Positions 46,128 through 54,100 of a stretch of DNA of 64,000 nucleotides are shown here, piece after piece. The DNA is taken from positions 806,001 through 870,000 of the forward strand of contig NZ_JAGKJK010000001.1 of NCBI RefSeq assembly GCF_020329435.1, in the 5' to 3' direction. Numbering within the stretch: the first letter of the stretch is position 1; each line of letters starts with the position of its first letter. The notes under the pieces were generated by a model that was not told where the DNA came from, did no database searches, and saw only the letters and a program-made list of their open reading frames with translations. This DNA is from Bradyrhizobium hereditatis (lineage in GTDB: Bacteria; Pseudomonadota; Alphaproteobacteria; Rhizobiales; Xanthobacteraceae). Made by a program: the position numbers and the translations under genes.

Positions 46128-46226
46128 TCAAAGCTGCGGAATCACCTGCGCCCACACCGCGATCATGCCGATAAACAGCGCAATCGAGGCCAGCGCCGCC
46201 GCTTCTTCCACGAACATCCGCAACAT
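46128..46226 (-). CDS. 32-residue membrane microprotein
   Basis: ATG at 46226, seven bases after AAGGAG. The product reads MLRMFVEEAAALASIALF then IGMIAVWAQVIPQL and stops. A short amphipathic start is followed by one hydrophobic helix long enough to cross the membrane. Start signal, composition and compactness support a translated microprotein, and I recall similar tiny ORFs in related genomes. Its function is unknown. It lies between dnaE and the outer-membrane protein gene, both on the same strand. Confidence 0.6.
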   Translation of the reverse strand: MLRMFVEEAAALASIALFIGMIAVWAQVIPQL

Positions 46227-46357
46227 GATCCGACTCCTTACGAGGTGAGAACATATGCGGAACATTGTTCCATTTTTGTTCTAGGAGTCAAGGGCCCGCT
46301 CCGAAGGGCCCGTGCGACAATTCCAGCTTGGTTAACCCGCTGCCGCTCCGCCACAAC

Positions 46358-46386
46358 AAAAAGCCCCGGGCAGCGCCCGGGGCTTT
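46358..46386 (-). terminator. intrinsic terminator of the outer-membrane protein gene
   Basis: On the minus strand: AAAGCCCCGGGC, loop GCT, GCCCGGGGCTTT, then further T residues to 46358. A perfect 12-bp stem, 26 bases past the stop at 46413. Confidence 0.95.
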
Positions 46387-46412
46387 CGATGATTCGCGAG
46401 AATAGCGAATGA

Positions 46413-47159
46413 TCAGTACTTCGCGACCGCCGGGCCGCCGAAGCGATAGTTCAGGCGAGCCGTGACAAGGTCGACGTCCTGACTGATGCGGTCGGCGCCG
46501 AAGAAGCCGCCGGCCGGCGTGGTGAAGGTGTAGGTCCGGTCCTGCATGAACAAGTGATTGTACTCGACGCCAACCGACCAGTTCGGGGCGAAGCCGAACT
46601 CGATGCCTGCGCCGACCGTGCCGCCCCAACGGGTGTCGTCGCCGGTGACACCAGCGAGCGCGCCGCCAAGGGTGGTGACGCGGTAGCTATTCGAGGTCAC
46701 GGCAGCACCGCCCTTGACGTAGAGCAGGACGTTGTTGACGGCATAACCGACCTGACCGGTGAACAGGCCGAACGCATCGACATTCGTGTGGTTGCGGAAA
46801 CCGGGGAACAGCGTGCTCGCATTGCTGCCCGAGAAGTCGGCCCAGTTGCCCTGGGCTTCAACGCCGAACACCCAAGTGCCGGCCTGCCAGCGATAACCAA
46901 CCTGGCCACCGACAGTGCCGCCGGTCGCGTCATGGGAGCCCTCCGGGCCAACCAAAACGGTCGGCGGAACTGCATCCCAGTCGTTGCGGCTCGAACCCCA
47001 GCCGCCGTTCGCACCGATGTAGAAACCGGTCCAGTCATACACAGCAGCGACCATCGGGGGCGCCTTGGTGTAAGGACGCGCAGCGAGATCAGCAGCGACA
47101 GCCGGCGCAGCCGCGCCGAGCGCGATCAGACTGGCCGTAACAAGCAAAACCTTCTTCAT
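46413..47159 (-). CDS. outer-membrane beta-barrel protein (Omp25/Omp31 type)
   Basis: 248 codons from the ATG at 47159. Residues 1-22 are a signal peptide (MKKVLLVTASLIALGAAAPAVA). After the proline-containing linker (ADLAARPYTKAPPMVAAVYDW), TGFYIGANGGWGSS opens the eight-stranded barrel. Alternating strands follow (GGQVGYRWQAGTWVFGVEAQG, GLFTGQVGYAVNNVLLYVKGG, GAGIEFGFAPNWSVGVEYNH). The C-terminal RLNYRFGGPAVAKY carries the usual strand end. Such proteins are abundant in Rhizobiales outer membranes and are probably structural. The terminator downstream makes it a single-gene unit. Confidence 0.92.
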   Translation of the reverse strand: MKKVLLVTASLIALGAAAPAVAADLAARPYTKAPPMVAAVYDWTGFYIGANGGWGSSRNDWDAVPPTVLVGPEGSHDATGGTVGGQVGYRWQAGTWVFGVEAQGNWADFSGSNASTLFPGFRNHTNVDAFGLFTGQVGYAVNNVLLYVKGGAAVTSNSYRVTTLGGALAGVTGDDTRWGGTVGAGIEFGFAPNWSVGVEYNHLFMQDRTYTFTTPAGGFFGADRISQDVDLVTARLNYRFGGPAVAKY

Positions 47160-47449
47160 TCTTATTCCCGTTCCTTCTTTAACAGCCCCCAAGGCCGCGC
47201 ATGCTCATAGCATCGTCCGCTCGAATTGCTGTAACCCTACTGCAACAACGCACACCAAACGGCCGCAGTGCGAACGCAAGTTAATGTTATCTCGCAGGCA
47301 TCTTTTGAAACATTGCGCCGGAGCTCGCCGCAAAACACTCACATTTGATTTTGCGCGGTGATTCACACTGGATTGGGTTGACGAGATTGCGCAGGTACGG
47401 CTTGTTTCGATCAACGCGCAGCGCTGATGCGGTGAGAAGGAGAATAGAA

Positions 47450-47740
47450 ATGCGTGGAGCGATTCTGGCCGTACTGACCGCAAGCGGACTGGCTGTCATC
47501 GGCGCTGCGCCCGCCGAAGCCGTCGGCACGCGATATCCGTTCTGCCTTCAGGGAAATGAATATCCGGGGCTGAGCTATTGCACGTTCACGAGTTACGAAC
47601 AGTGTCAGGCGACCGCATCGGGACGTTTTCTCTACTGCATTGCCAATCCCTATTATGTCGGCGAAAGCGAGCCGCCGCCGTCCGCGTATCGCCCGTTGCC
47701 CGGCCGCGCGCTGCCGCCGGCCCCGAGCTACGGCAGATAG
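47450..47740 (+). CDS. DUF3551 small secreted protein, copy 1
   Basis: 96 codons from the ATG at 47450, preceded by GAAGGAGAATAGAA. It has a signal peptide (MRGAILAVLTASGLAVIGAAPAEA), then the DUF3551 core RYPFCLQGNEYPGLSYCTFTSYEQCQATASGRFLYCIANPYY with four Cys that should pair in the periplasm. The tail is Pro/Tyr-rich. DUF3551 proteins are very numerous in Bradyrhizobium and have no established function. It is followed 132 bases later by a paralogue in the same direction. Confidence 0.88.
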   Translation: MRGAILAVLTASGLAVIGAAPAEAVGTRYPFCLQGNEYPGLSYCTFTSYEQCQATASGRFLYCIANPYYVGESEPPPSAYRPLPGRALPPAPSYGR

Positions 47741-47872
47741 CAAAACGGCGTCGCCGAGACGCCCCTCAATCCAGCTCTTGCAACGCGCGAACGTGATTTG
47801 ACGCTCGCAGGCGTTGAATGTCTGCTGGCGTCTGTAAACCCGGACCAATTGCAGCTCTCATGGGAGATTCGG

Positions 47873-48136
47873 ATGCGCGTTCTGGCTTTGGCGATTTTGG
47901 CGATCGGTGCCGGAGCGGCGGTGGCACCGGCGCAAGCACAGACATACGATCCCAGCTATCCGGTTTGCCTGCATGTGTATGGCCGGATCAGCTATTACGA
48001 ATGCCGGTACACCTCCCTGCCCCAATGCAACATGTCGGCATCGGGCCGCTCGGCGCAGTGCGTGATCAATCCATACTACGCATATGCTGGGGTGCCCTCG
48101 GCGCATCGCAACAAGCGGTATCGTAGCGCCTACTGA
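47873..48136 (+). CDS. DUF3551 small secreted protein, copy 2
   Basis: 87 codons, ATG six bases after GGGAG. It has a signal peptide (MRVLALAILAIGAGAAVAPAQAQ) and the same core as its neighbour: YPVCLHVYGRISYYECRYTSLPQC, then SASGRSAQCVINPYYAY. The four Cys and the NPYY end align with copy 1, so the pair arose by tandem duplication. It converges with lolD nine bases away. Confidence 0.88.
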   Translation: MRVLALAILAIGAGAAVAPAQAQTYDPSYPVCLHVYGRISYYECRYTSLPQCNMSASGRSAQCVINPYYAYAGVPSAHRNKRYRSAY

Positions 48137-48144
48137 CGGTATCG

Positions 48145-48843
48145 CTATTCGAGCTCGACGACCTGACCGTCGACCAGCGATACCCGCCGATCCATCCGTC
48201 CCGCCAGCTCCATGTTGTGGGTGGCGATCAGCATCGCCACCTGCGTCGCCTTCACGAGCTGCATCAGCGCTTTGAAGACATGCTCGGCCGTGGTCGGATC
48301 GAGATTGCCGGTCGGCTCGTCGGCGAGTAGCGCCCGGGGCGCGTTGGCGACCGCGCGCGCGATCGCGACACGCTGTTGCTCGCCGCCGGAGAGTTCGGCC
48401 GGCCGATGCGAGATGCGATCGCTGAGACCGAGATAGCCCAGAATTTCCTGCGAGCGCTTGATCGTCTCGGATCGCTTGAGGCCGCGGATCATCTGCGGCA
48501 GCATAACGTTTTCGAGCGCGGTGAATTCCGGCAGCAGCCGATGCGACTGATAGACGAAGCCGATGTCGGAGCGCCGGATCTGGGTGCGATCGATGTCTGA
48601 CAATTGCGAGGTCGGCGTGCCCGCGACATAGACCTCGCCGTCATCGGGGCTTTCGAGCAGGCCCGCGATGTGCAGCAGCGTCGATTTGCCCGAGCCCGAC
48701 GGCGCCACCAGCGCCACCGATTGCCCCGCCCATAGCGCGAGCTTGGCGCCGTTGAGGATGGTCAACGTCGCCTCGCCCTGCCGGTACTCGCGTTTTATCT
48801 CGTGGAGATAGATAACGGGTACGTCTTCCGCCTCCTCGGCCAT
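48145..48843 (-). CDS. lolD: lipoprotein-releasing ABC transporter ATPase LolD
   Basis: 232 codons from the ATG at 48843, seven bases after the end of the permease gene. It has Walker [10 protein letters not shown] (about 47-55), the signature [14 protein letters not shown] and Walker [14 protein letters not shown]. The first Gly of Walker A is Ala, as often in this subfamily. With LolC/E it extracts outer-membrane lipoproteins from the inner membrane. The gene order lolC-lolD, next to proS, is common in alphaproteobacteria. Confidence 0.96.
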   Translation of the reverse strand: MAEEAEDVPVIYLHEIKREYRQGEATLTILNGAKLALWAGQSVALVAPSGSGKSTLLHIAGLLESPDDGEVYVAGTPTSQLSDIDRTQIRRSDIGFVYQSHRLLPEFTALENVMLPQMIRGLKRSETIKRSQEILGYLGLSDRISHRPAELSGGEQQRVAIARAVANAPRALLADEPTGNLDPTTAEHVFKALMQLVKATQVAMLIATHNMELAGRMDRRVSLVDGQVVELE

Positions 48844-48850
48844 CACGTCC

Positions 48851-50131
48851 TCACTCGTACCGCAGCGCGTCGACGGGATCGAGGCGCGCGGCACGCCAGG
48901 ACGGATAGAGCGTCGCCAGGAACGACAGCGTCAGCGCCATGATAACGACCGCGGTGGTCTCGCCGAAATCGATCTCGGCCGGTAGCTTCGAGAGGAAATA
49001 GAGTTCCGGCGAGAACAATTCGGTGTTGGTCATCCAGGACAGGAACTGCCGGATGGATTCGATATTCAGGCAGATCAGCATGCCGACGAAGAATCCGGTC
49101 AACGTGCCGACCACGCCGATCGCTGCGCCCGTGATCAGGAATATCCGCATGATCGAGCCCTGCGAGGCGCCCATGGTGCGCAGGATGGCGATGTCCTGAC
49201 CCTTGTCCTTCACCAGCATGATCAGGCCGGAGACGATGTTGAGTGCAGCAACCAGCACGATCATGGTCAGAATCAAGAACATCACGTTGCGTTCGACCTG
49301 AAGCGCGTTGAAGAAGGTCGAGTTGCGCTGTCGCCAGTCGACCAGGAACACCGGCCGCCCCGCCGCTTCCGTTACGGTTTTGCGGAACGCGTCGATGCGA
49401 TCCGGATTGGTGGTGAATACCTCGATCGCGGTGACGTCGTCCCTGCGGTTGAAATAGGCCTGCGACTCCGGCAGCGGCATGAACACAAAGCTGGCGTCGT
49501 ATTCGGACATGCCGATCTCGAACACCGCCGCCACCTTGTAGGGTTTTATGCGCGGCGTCGTGCCCATCGGCGTCACCGCCCCCTTGGGCGCGACCAGCGT
49601 GATGGTGTCGCCGGCATGCAGCGACAATTGATCGGCCAGGCGCCGCCCGATGGTGACGCCCTGCCCCTCGTCGAATCCTTCCAGCGTGCCCTGCTTGATG
49701 TTCTTGGCGATCGAGGTGAGGTTGTTCAGGTCAGCCGCCCGCATGCCACGTACCAGCACGCCGGCGGCGTTGAAGGCGGATGACGCTAGCGCCTGGCCGT
49801 CGACAACAGGTGCGGCAAGGCGGATGCCCTCGACTTGGCTGATGCGCTCGGCAACATCCTTCCAGTCGGTCAAAGGCGATTCCAGCGGCTGCACCAGTAT
49901 GTGTCCGTTCAGCCCGAGGATCTTGTCCAGGAGTTCCTTGCGGAAACCGTTCATGACCGCCATCACGATGATCAGCGTGGCGACGCCAAGCATGATGCCG
50001 AGGAACGAAAACCCGGCAATGACCGAGATGAAACCTTCCTTGCGACGCGCCCGCAGGTAACGCCCCGACAGCAGCCATTCGAAGGGCGCAAAAGGCCGAG
50101 TTCGGGCGTTCTCGTTCATGGTCTCATCCAT
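48851..50131 (-). CDS. lolC: lipoprotein-releasing ABC transporter permease LolC/LolE
   Basis: 426 codons (an in-frame ATG at 50119 after GGATGAG is an alternative start). The N-terminal [47 protein letters not shown] is typical, here noted by its key points RYLRARR and [17 protein letters not shown] large periplasmic domain covers about 60-270, and the FtsX-like three-helix module about 275-420, ending [19 protein letters not shown] single permease gene is present, so the complex is probably a homodimer with LolD, as in bacteria that lack separate LolC and LolE. Confidence 0.95.
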   Translation of the reverse strand: MDETMNENARTRPFAPFEWLLSGRYLRARRKEGFISVIAGFSFLGIMLGVATLIIVMAVMNGFRKELLDKILGLNGHILVQPLESPLTDWKDVAERISQVEGIRLAAPVVDGQALASSAFNAAGVLVRGMRAADLNNLTSIAKNIKQGTLEGFDEGQGVTIGRRLADQLSLHAGDTITLVAPKGAVTPMGTTPRIKPYKVAAVFEIGMSEYDASFVFMPLPESQAYFNRRDDVTAIEVFTTNPDRIDAFRKTVTEAAGRPVFLVDWRQRNSTFFNALQVERNVMFLILTMIVLVAALNIVSGLIMLVKDKGQDIAILRTMGASQGSIMRIFLITGAAIGVVGTLTGFFVGMLICLNIESIRQFLSWMTNTELFSPELYFLSKLPAEIDFGETTAVVIMALTLSFLATLYPSWRAARLDPVDALRYE

Positions 50132-50200
50132 TACTCGATAATCCCATGATTCGGGCCAAATGTGGCCTTATTGGCCAACATTACCGCCACAGTGGATATC

Positions 50201-51520
50201 TTATCCCGCGATCCTTGCCACCACTTCCGCAGAGCTGAGATTCTCGCGCGAGCCGTCGCTGCGCCGCTTGATCTCGAGCTTGCCCTCGGCGAGGCCCTTC
50301 GGCCCGACCAGTATCTGCCAGGGAATGCCGATCAAGTCGGCGGCCGCGAACTTCGCGCCGGCGCGCTGGTCGGTATCGTCATAGAGCACATCGACGCCCC
50401 TGGCCTGCAGCTCCCGATAAAGCTTTTCGCACGCGCCATCAACGGCAGTATCCCCCTGCTTCAGGTTCAGGATCACGGCGGTGAACGGCGCGACCGCCTC
50501 CGGCCACTTGATGCCGGCATCGTCATGGCAGGCTTCGATGATGGCGCCGACGAGACGCGAGACGCCGACGCCGTAGGAGCCGCCATGGATCGGCACGTCG
50601 ACACCGTCGGGACCGGCGACGAGCGCCTTCATCGCATCGGAATATTTGGTGCCGAAATAGAAGATCTGCCCGACCTCGATGCCGCGCGTGTTGACGCGCC
50701 GGTCGGCGGGCACCTCGCGCTCATAGCGCGCGGCATCATGGACGTCCTCGGTCGCCGCATAGACCGACGTCCATTGCTTGATGATCGGTGTCAGATCGCC
50801 GTCATAATCGATATCGTCGGGCGGGATCGGCAGGTTGAGCACGTTGCTGTCGCAGAACACGCCGGACTCGCCGGTCTCGGCGAGCACAATGAATTCATGA
50901 CTGAGATCGCCGCCGATCGGGCCGGTCTCGGCGCGCATAGGGATTGCTTTCAAGCCCATCCGCGCAAATGTGCGCAAATAGGCGACGAACATCTTGTTAT
51001 AGGCACGACGCGCCGCCGCCTCGTCGATGTCGAAGGAGTATGCGTCCTTCATCAGGAATTCGCGTCCGCGCATCACTCCGAAACGCGGGCGCTGCTCATC
51101 CCGGAACTTCCACTGGATGTGATAGAGATTGAGCGGCAGGCTCCTATAGGACTTGACGTAGGCGCGAAATATCTCAGTGATCATTTCCTCGTTGGTCGGC
51201 CCGTACAGCAATTCGCGCTTGTGGCGATCGCTGATGCGCAGCATCTCCGGACCGTAGGCGTCGTAACGGCCGCTCTCGCGCCAGAGATCCGCGAGCTGCA
51301 GCGTCGGCATCAACAGTTCCAGCGCGCCAGCGCGGTCTTGTTCCTCGCGCACGATCTGCTCGATCTTCTTCAGGACCCGAAAGCCCAGCGGCAGCCACGC
51401 GTAGATGCCGGCCGCTTCCTGCCGCATCATGCCGGCGCGCAGCATCAACCGGTGCGAGACGATCTCCGCCTCTTTCGGATTCTCTTTCAGGATGGGCAGG
51501 AAAAACCGCGACAATCGCAT
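50201..51520 (-). CDS. proS: prolyl-tRNA synthetase, short form without editing insert
   Basis: 439 codons. It has class II motifs in order: motif 1 around [19 protein letters not shown], motif 2 [26 protein letters not shown] (core [17 protein letters not shown]) and motif 3 [14 protein letters not shown], then the anticodon-binding domain from about 340. The E. coli enzyme has 572 residues because of an editing insert of about 180 residues between motifs 2 and 3; here only a short loop remains. Such enzymes rely on free-standing deacylases to clear Ala-tRNA-Pro. It lies upstream of lolC on the same strand. Confidence 0.97.
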   Translation of the reverse strand: MRLSRFFLPILKENPKEAEIVSHRLMLRAGMMRQEAAGIYAWLPLGFRVLKKIEQIVREEQDRAGALELLMPTLQLADLWRESGRYDAYGPEMLRISDRHKRELLYGPTNEEMITEIFRAYVKSYRSLPLNLYHIQWKFRDEQRPRFGVMRGREFLMKDAYSFDIDEAAARRAYNKMFVAYLRTFARMGLKAIPMRAETGPIGGDLSHEFIVLAETGESGVFCDSNVLNLPIPPDDIDYDGDLTPIIKQWTSVYAATEDVHDAARYEREVPADRRVNTRGIEVGQIFYFGTKYSDAMKALVAGPDGVDVPIHGGSYGVGVSRLVGAIIEACHDDAGIKWPEAVAPFTAVILNLKQGDTAVDGACEKLYRELQARGVDVLYDDTDQRAGAKFAAADLIGIPWQILVGPKGLAEGKLEIKRRSDGSRENLSSAEVVARIAG

Positions 51521-51744
51521 GGGTCAGCTCAAGGAATCAGGTGGGCTAGCGGAAGCAGGTGCAGTGAAACCGGATCAGGTGCGAAAATACAAGGCCGGGA
51601 AGCGTGAAAAGCGGCCGGAAACGCGGAATTCGGGCGATTTGCGGGGGGTCGCAGGATGGTTTCGCTGCCCTCTACTCAGCCGATAAGTGTCCCTTCTGGT
51701 CGCGCGGAACTGAACGCGCCGTCATATCCTACGAGGCCGCCGCC

Positions 51745-52248
51745 CTACTTCTTCATGCCGGAGTGATCGTGCTTCATTGCGCCGCCGGGTGCCTGCGCAC
51801 CGACCGCCTGCACGTCGAGCGACAGCGAGATCTTGCCCGCCTTCTCGAACTCAAGCGTGAGCGGCACCTTGTCGCCCTGCTTGAAAGGCTGCTTGAGATC
51901 CATCAGCATCAAATGGTAGCCACCCGGCGCGAGCTTGACGGTCTTGCCCGGCTCGATGGTGAGACCCTTATCGAGCGGCCGCATCGTCATGACGCCGTTT
52001 TTCATCGCCATCTCATGAACCTCGACCTTGCCGATGTTCTCGCCGGAGGCGCCGACCAGCCGGTCCGCCGCAGAGCCCTTGTTCTCGACGGTGAGATATC
52101 CGCCGGCGATCTTTGCGCCGCTCGGCGTGGCGCGGCTCCAGGCCTGCGTGATGACGAGGTCGCCAGCCTTGACCTCCTGGGCGTGCGCGGACCCATTCAT
52201 CAGAGCTAACAGGAGGACGAAGCCGAAGAATTGCATGACAGTTTTCAT
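51745..52248 (-). CDS. periplasmic copper chaperone PCu(A)C family
   Basis: 167 codons. It has a signal peptide ending AHAQ (residue 24). The cupredoxin-like domain carries the copper ligands His78, Met89, His112 and Met114 (VHEMAM, VMTM, YHLMLMDL), close to the H-x10-M-x21-H-x-M family pattern. The C-terminus has an extra metal-binding-looking tail, MKHDHSGMKK. PCu(A)C proteins deliver Cu(I) to the CuA or CuB site of cytochrome oxidases. It is the last gene of the five-gene copper unit; 105 bases separate it from the thioredoxin gene. Confidence 0.94.
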   Translation of the reverse strand: MKTVMQFFGFVLLLALMNGSAHAQEVKAGDLVITQAWSRATPSGAKIAGGYLTVENKGSAADRLVGASGENIGKVEVHEMAMKNGVMTMRPLDKGLTIEPGKTVKLAPGGYHLMLMDLKQPFKQGDKVPLTLEFEKAGKISLSLDVQAVGAQAPGGAMKHDHSGMKK

Positions 52249-52353
52249 TGTACGTCTTTCGATCGAGTACGCCGGACACGGCCGGCGAACGAGGCCGCTG
52301 CTGCATTAACTTGAGAACACAACTTTCATATTCACAATAGCGGGATTGAACCT

Positions 52354-52860
52354 TTATTTGCTGGCCGCCTTCTGCCCGTCCAGCCATTTTTGGAGGTCCG
52401 GAATTTCAGCCGAGCCTTCTATCGTGGTAACGGTTCCGTCCCGCGCAATCAGCAGCGTGCGGGGGATGTCACCCTGCCAGGCCGGGTCGATCTCAAATCG
52501 GAGACGTTCGACAAAGCCGTCGCTGAAAATCCAGTTCTCCGCCGACGCGAGGCCAGCCTTCTCCAGCATCGCGCGGGTTGGGCCTTCCAAATTCGGAACG
52601 AGATCGGCGCTGATCATTACGACGTCCAGCTCGGAATGCTCCTTCATGAATTGACCGAGCAGTGGCAGTTCGACCTTGCACGGTCCGCAGGTGACGCCCC
52701 AGAAATGCACCAGCGTCGGCCGCCCGGCGTGCGAACGCAGCATTTCCTGCCAGCTTCCCCGCACGAACGGCTTGAGCGCGGGCTCGGACGGCGCCTCGGC
52801 TGCAGGCGCCGCGTTAAGACACGCAAGGAGGAATATGACGGCGAGCAGGAGGCGCTTCAT
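52354..52860 (-). CDS. TlpA-like exported thioredoxin
   Basis: 168 codons. It has a signal peptide (MKRLLLAVIFLLACLNAAPA) and a thioredoxin fold with redox motif Cys58-Gly-Pro-Cys61 in VHFWGVTCGPCKVELP and a cis-Pro near IPRTLLIARDG. TlpA-type proteins keep the copper-binding Cys residues of CoxB or ScoI reduced, and several bind copper themselves. It overlaps the upstream BNR gene by four bases (ATGA) and precedes the PCu(A)C gene, so a role in oxidase metallation is a reasonable inference. Confidence 0.92.
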   Translation of the reverse strand: MKRLLLAVIFLLACLNAAPAAEAPSEPALKPFVRGSWQEMLRSHAGRPTLVHFWGVTCGPCKVELPLLGQFMKEHSELDVVMISADLVPNLEGPTRAMLEKAGLASAENWIFSDGFVERLRFEIDPAWQGDIPRTLLIARDGTVTTIEGSAEIPDLQKWLDGQKAASK

Positions 52861-54071
52861 GATCCATCTCCGATCTGCAAAAGGCGATATCCGTCGGCCT
52901 TGGTCATCCAGGAAAGGTAGACCTTGTGCCCATCGCTCACCAGCAGCGGGTGGTCGGACGTGTCCGTCGTCGTGGCGATCGTTGATGGCGTCGACCAGCT
53001 CTTGCCCTCGTCACGCGAGGTCATCGCGTTGATCGCGGTCTTCTCGCCGTCGAACTCCTTCCAGACCATGGTGGTGCCGTGCGGGCCGGCAAGAACATAG
53101 GGCCGCGTCGGATTGCGATCGGCGCGGCCGAGCGGAAGCGGATCGGAGAAGGTGCGGCCCTCGTCCTGCGAGCGCGCATAGAACAACCCTTTGCGCACCT
53201 TGCCGCTCGTGAACCAGGTCACGTGGTACGTGCCGGCGGCCGAGATGGAAAGACTGGGACCATGATGGGGGCACGCGGCGATCTGCCAATTGTCGTTGCT
53301 GATGCGGCGAACCTCGCCGCGCGTGGCCGGATCGGCAAACGTCATGACGGCGTGATCGCGCACGCCGCCTTCGAAGATGTTCCTGAACACGACCACGGGA
53401 TGGCCGGGGCTAGCGAACGCAAGGCCAAGCCGGCAGCATTCGCAGATGTTGTCGGCGGCGAGCTGTGTTTCGGAATAGGTCGCGCCGCCGTCCTTTGATG
53501 AGGCGAAAAACAGCCCCGCCCCTTCGTATTTCCGGCCCTCCTGTTGCGCCGGCACGCGGTTGCGCTTGTCGATCCAGGCGGCAAACACCGAACCATCCGC
53601 ATCGAGGCCGAGCGCCACAAAACGCTGGCTCTCGTTGTTCGACGTGATCGGCGTCGGGTCGGCAAAGCTCTGGCCGCCATCGGCCGACTTGGTGGTGAGT
53701 ACCTGGCCGTTAAAGGCCTTGTCCCTGAAGGTCGAAAACGCCAGCGCGATGCCGCCGTTCTTCTCGGCAACGATCTGGGGACGCGCATCCGGTCCCCAAT
53801 CTAGCTTGAGCCTTTCTTTTGTCACCTGAACCGGTGCAGAAAAACTGCGCCCCTGATCCTTCGAACTCGCCACCGATATGTGGCCGCCCGCCATGAAGGC
53901 GAGCCACAGCGTGCCGTCAGGCGCAAAAGCCGGCGTGACCTTTGAGGCGCAGCGCAACGCGACCTCCTCACACGCCGCTTCGGCGGCGTGATGATTATGG
54001 CTTATTTGCGCTTGCGCTGCGCTCTGGCAAAGCGAGAGAGCGAGCGTCGCGATGAGGCTCATTCGCAGCAT
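52857..54071 (-). CDS. BNR/sialidase-like beta-propeller protein with Cys/His clusters, exported
   Basis: 404 codons from the ATG at 54071, which follows AGGAGGAG. An ATG at 54104 overlapping the receptor stop is weaker. The signal peptide is MLRMSLIATLALSLCQSAAQAQ. At least five Asp-box repeats are seen: SKDQGRSF (70-77), SADGGQSF, SSKDGGATYS, SQDEGRTFS and SRDEGKSWS, so a six-bladed propeller is likely. Possible metal ligands are HNHH (25-28), Cys34, Cys41, the cluster CECC (210-213) and CPHH (267-270). The typical sialidase Arg triad is not evident. Placed among copper genes, it may bind or hand over copper. Confidence 0.8.
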   Translation of the reverse strand: MLRMSLIATLALSLCQSAAQAQISHNHHAAEAACEEVALRCASKVTPAFAPDGTLWLAFMAGGHISVASSKDQGRSFSAPVQVTKERLKLDWGPDARPQIVAEKNGGIALAFSTFRDKAFNGQVLTTKSADGGQSFADPTPITSNNESQRFVALGLDADGSVFAAWIDKRNRVPAQQEGRKYEGAGLFFASSKDGGATYSETQLAADNICECCRLGLAFASPGHPVVVFRNIFEGGVRDHAVMTFADPATRGEVRRISNDNWQIAACPHHGPSLSISAAGTYHVTWFTSGKVRKGLFYARSQDEGRTFSDPLPLGRADRNPTRPYVLAGPHGTTMVWKEFDGEKTAINAMTSRDEGKSWSTPSTIATTTDTSDHPLLVSDGHKVYLSWMTKADGYRLLQIGDGS

Positions 54072-54100
54072 GGCTTTACTCCTCCTGCGTGGTTGTCCGG

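Noticed and set aside
46060..46254. A 64-codon minus-strand frame overlapping the microprotein
   Set aside because: Basic, low-complexity product without a ribosome site; the 32-codon frame in another phase has the AAGGAG site and membrane helix.
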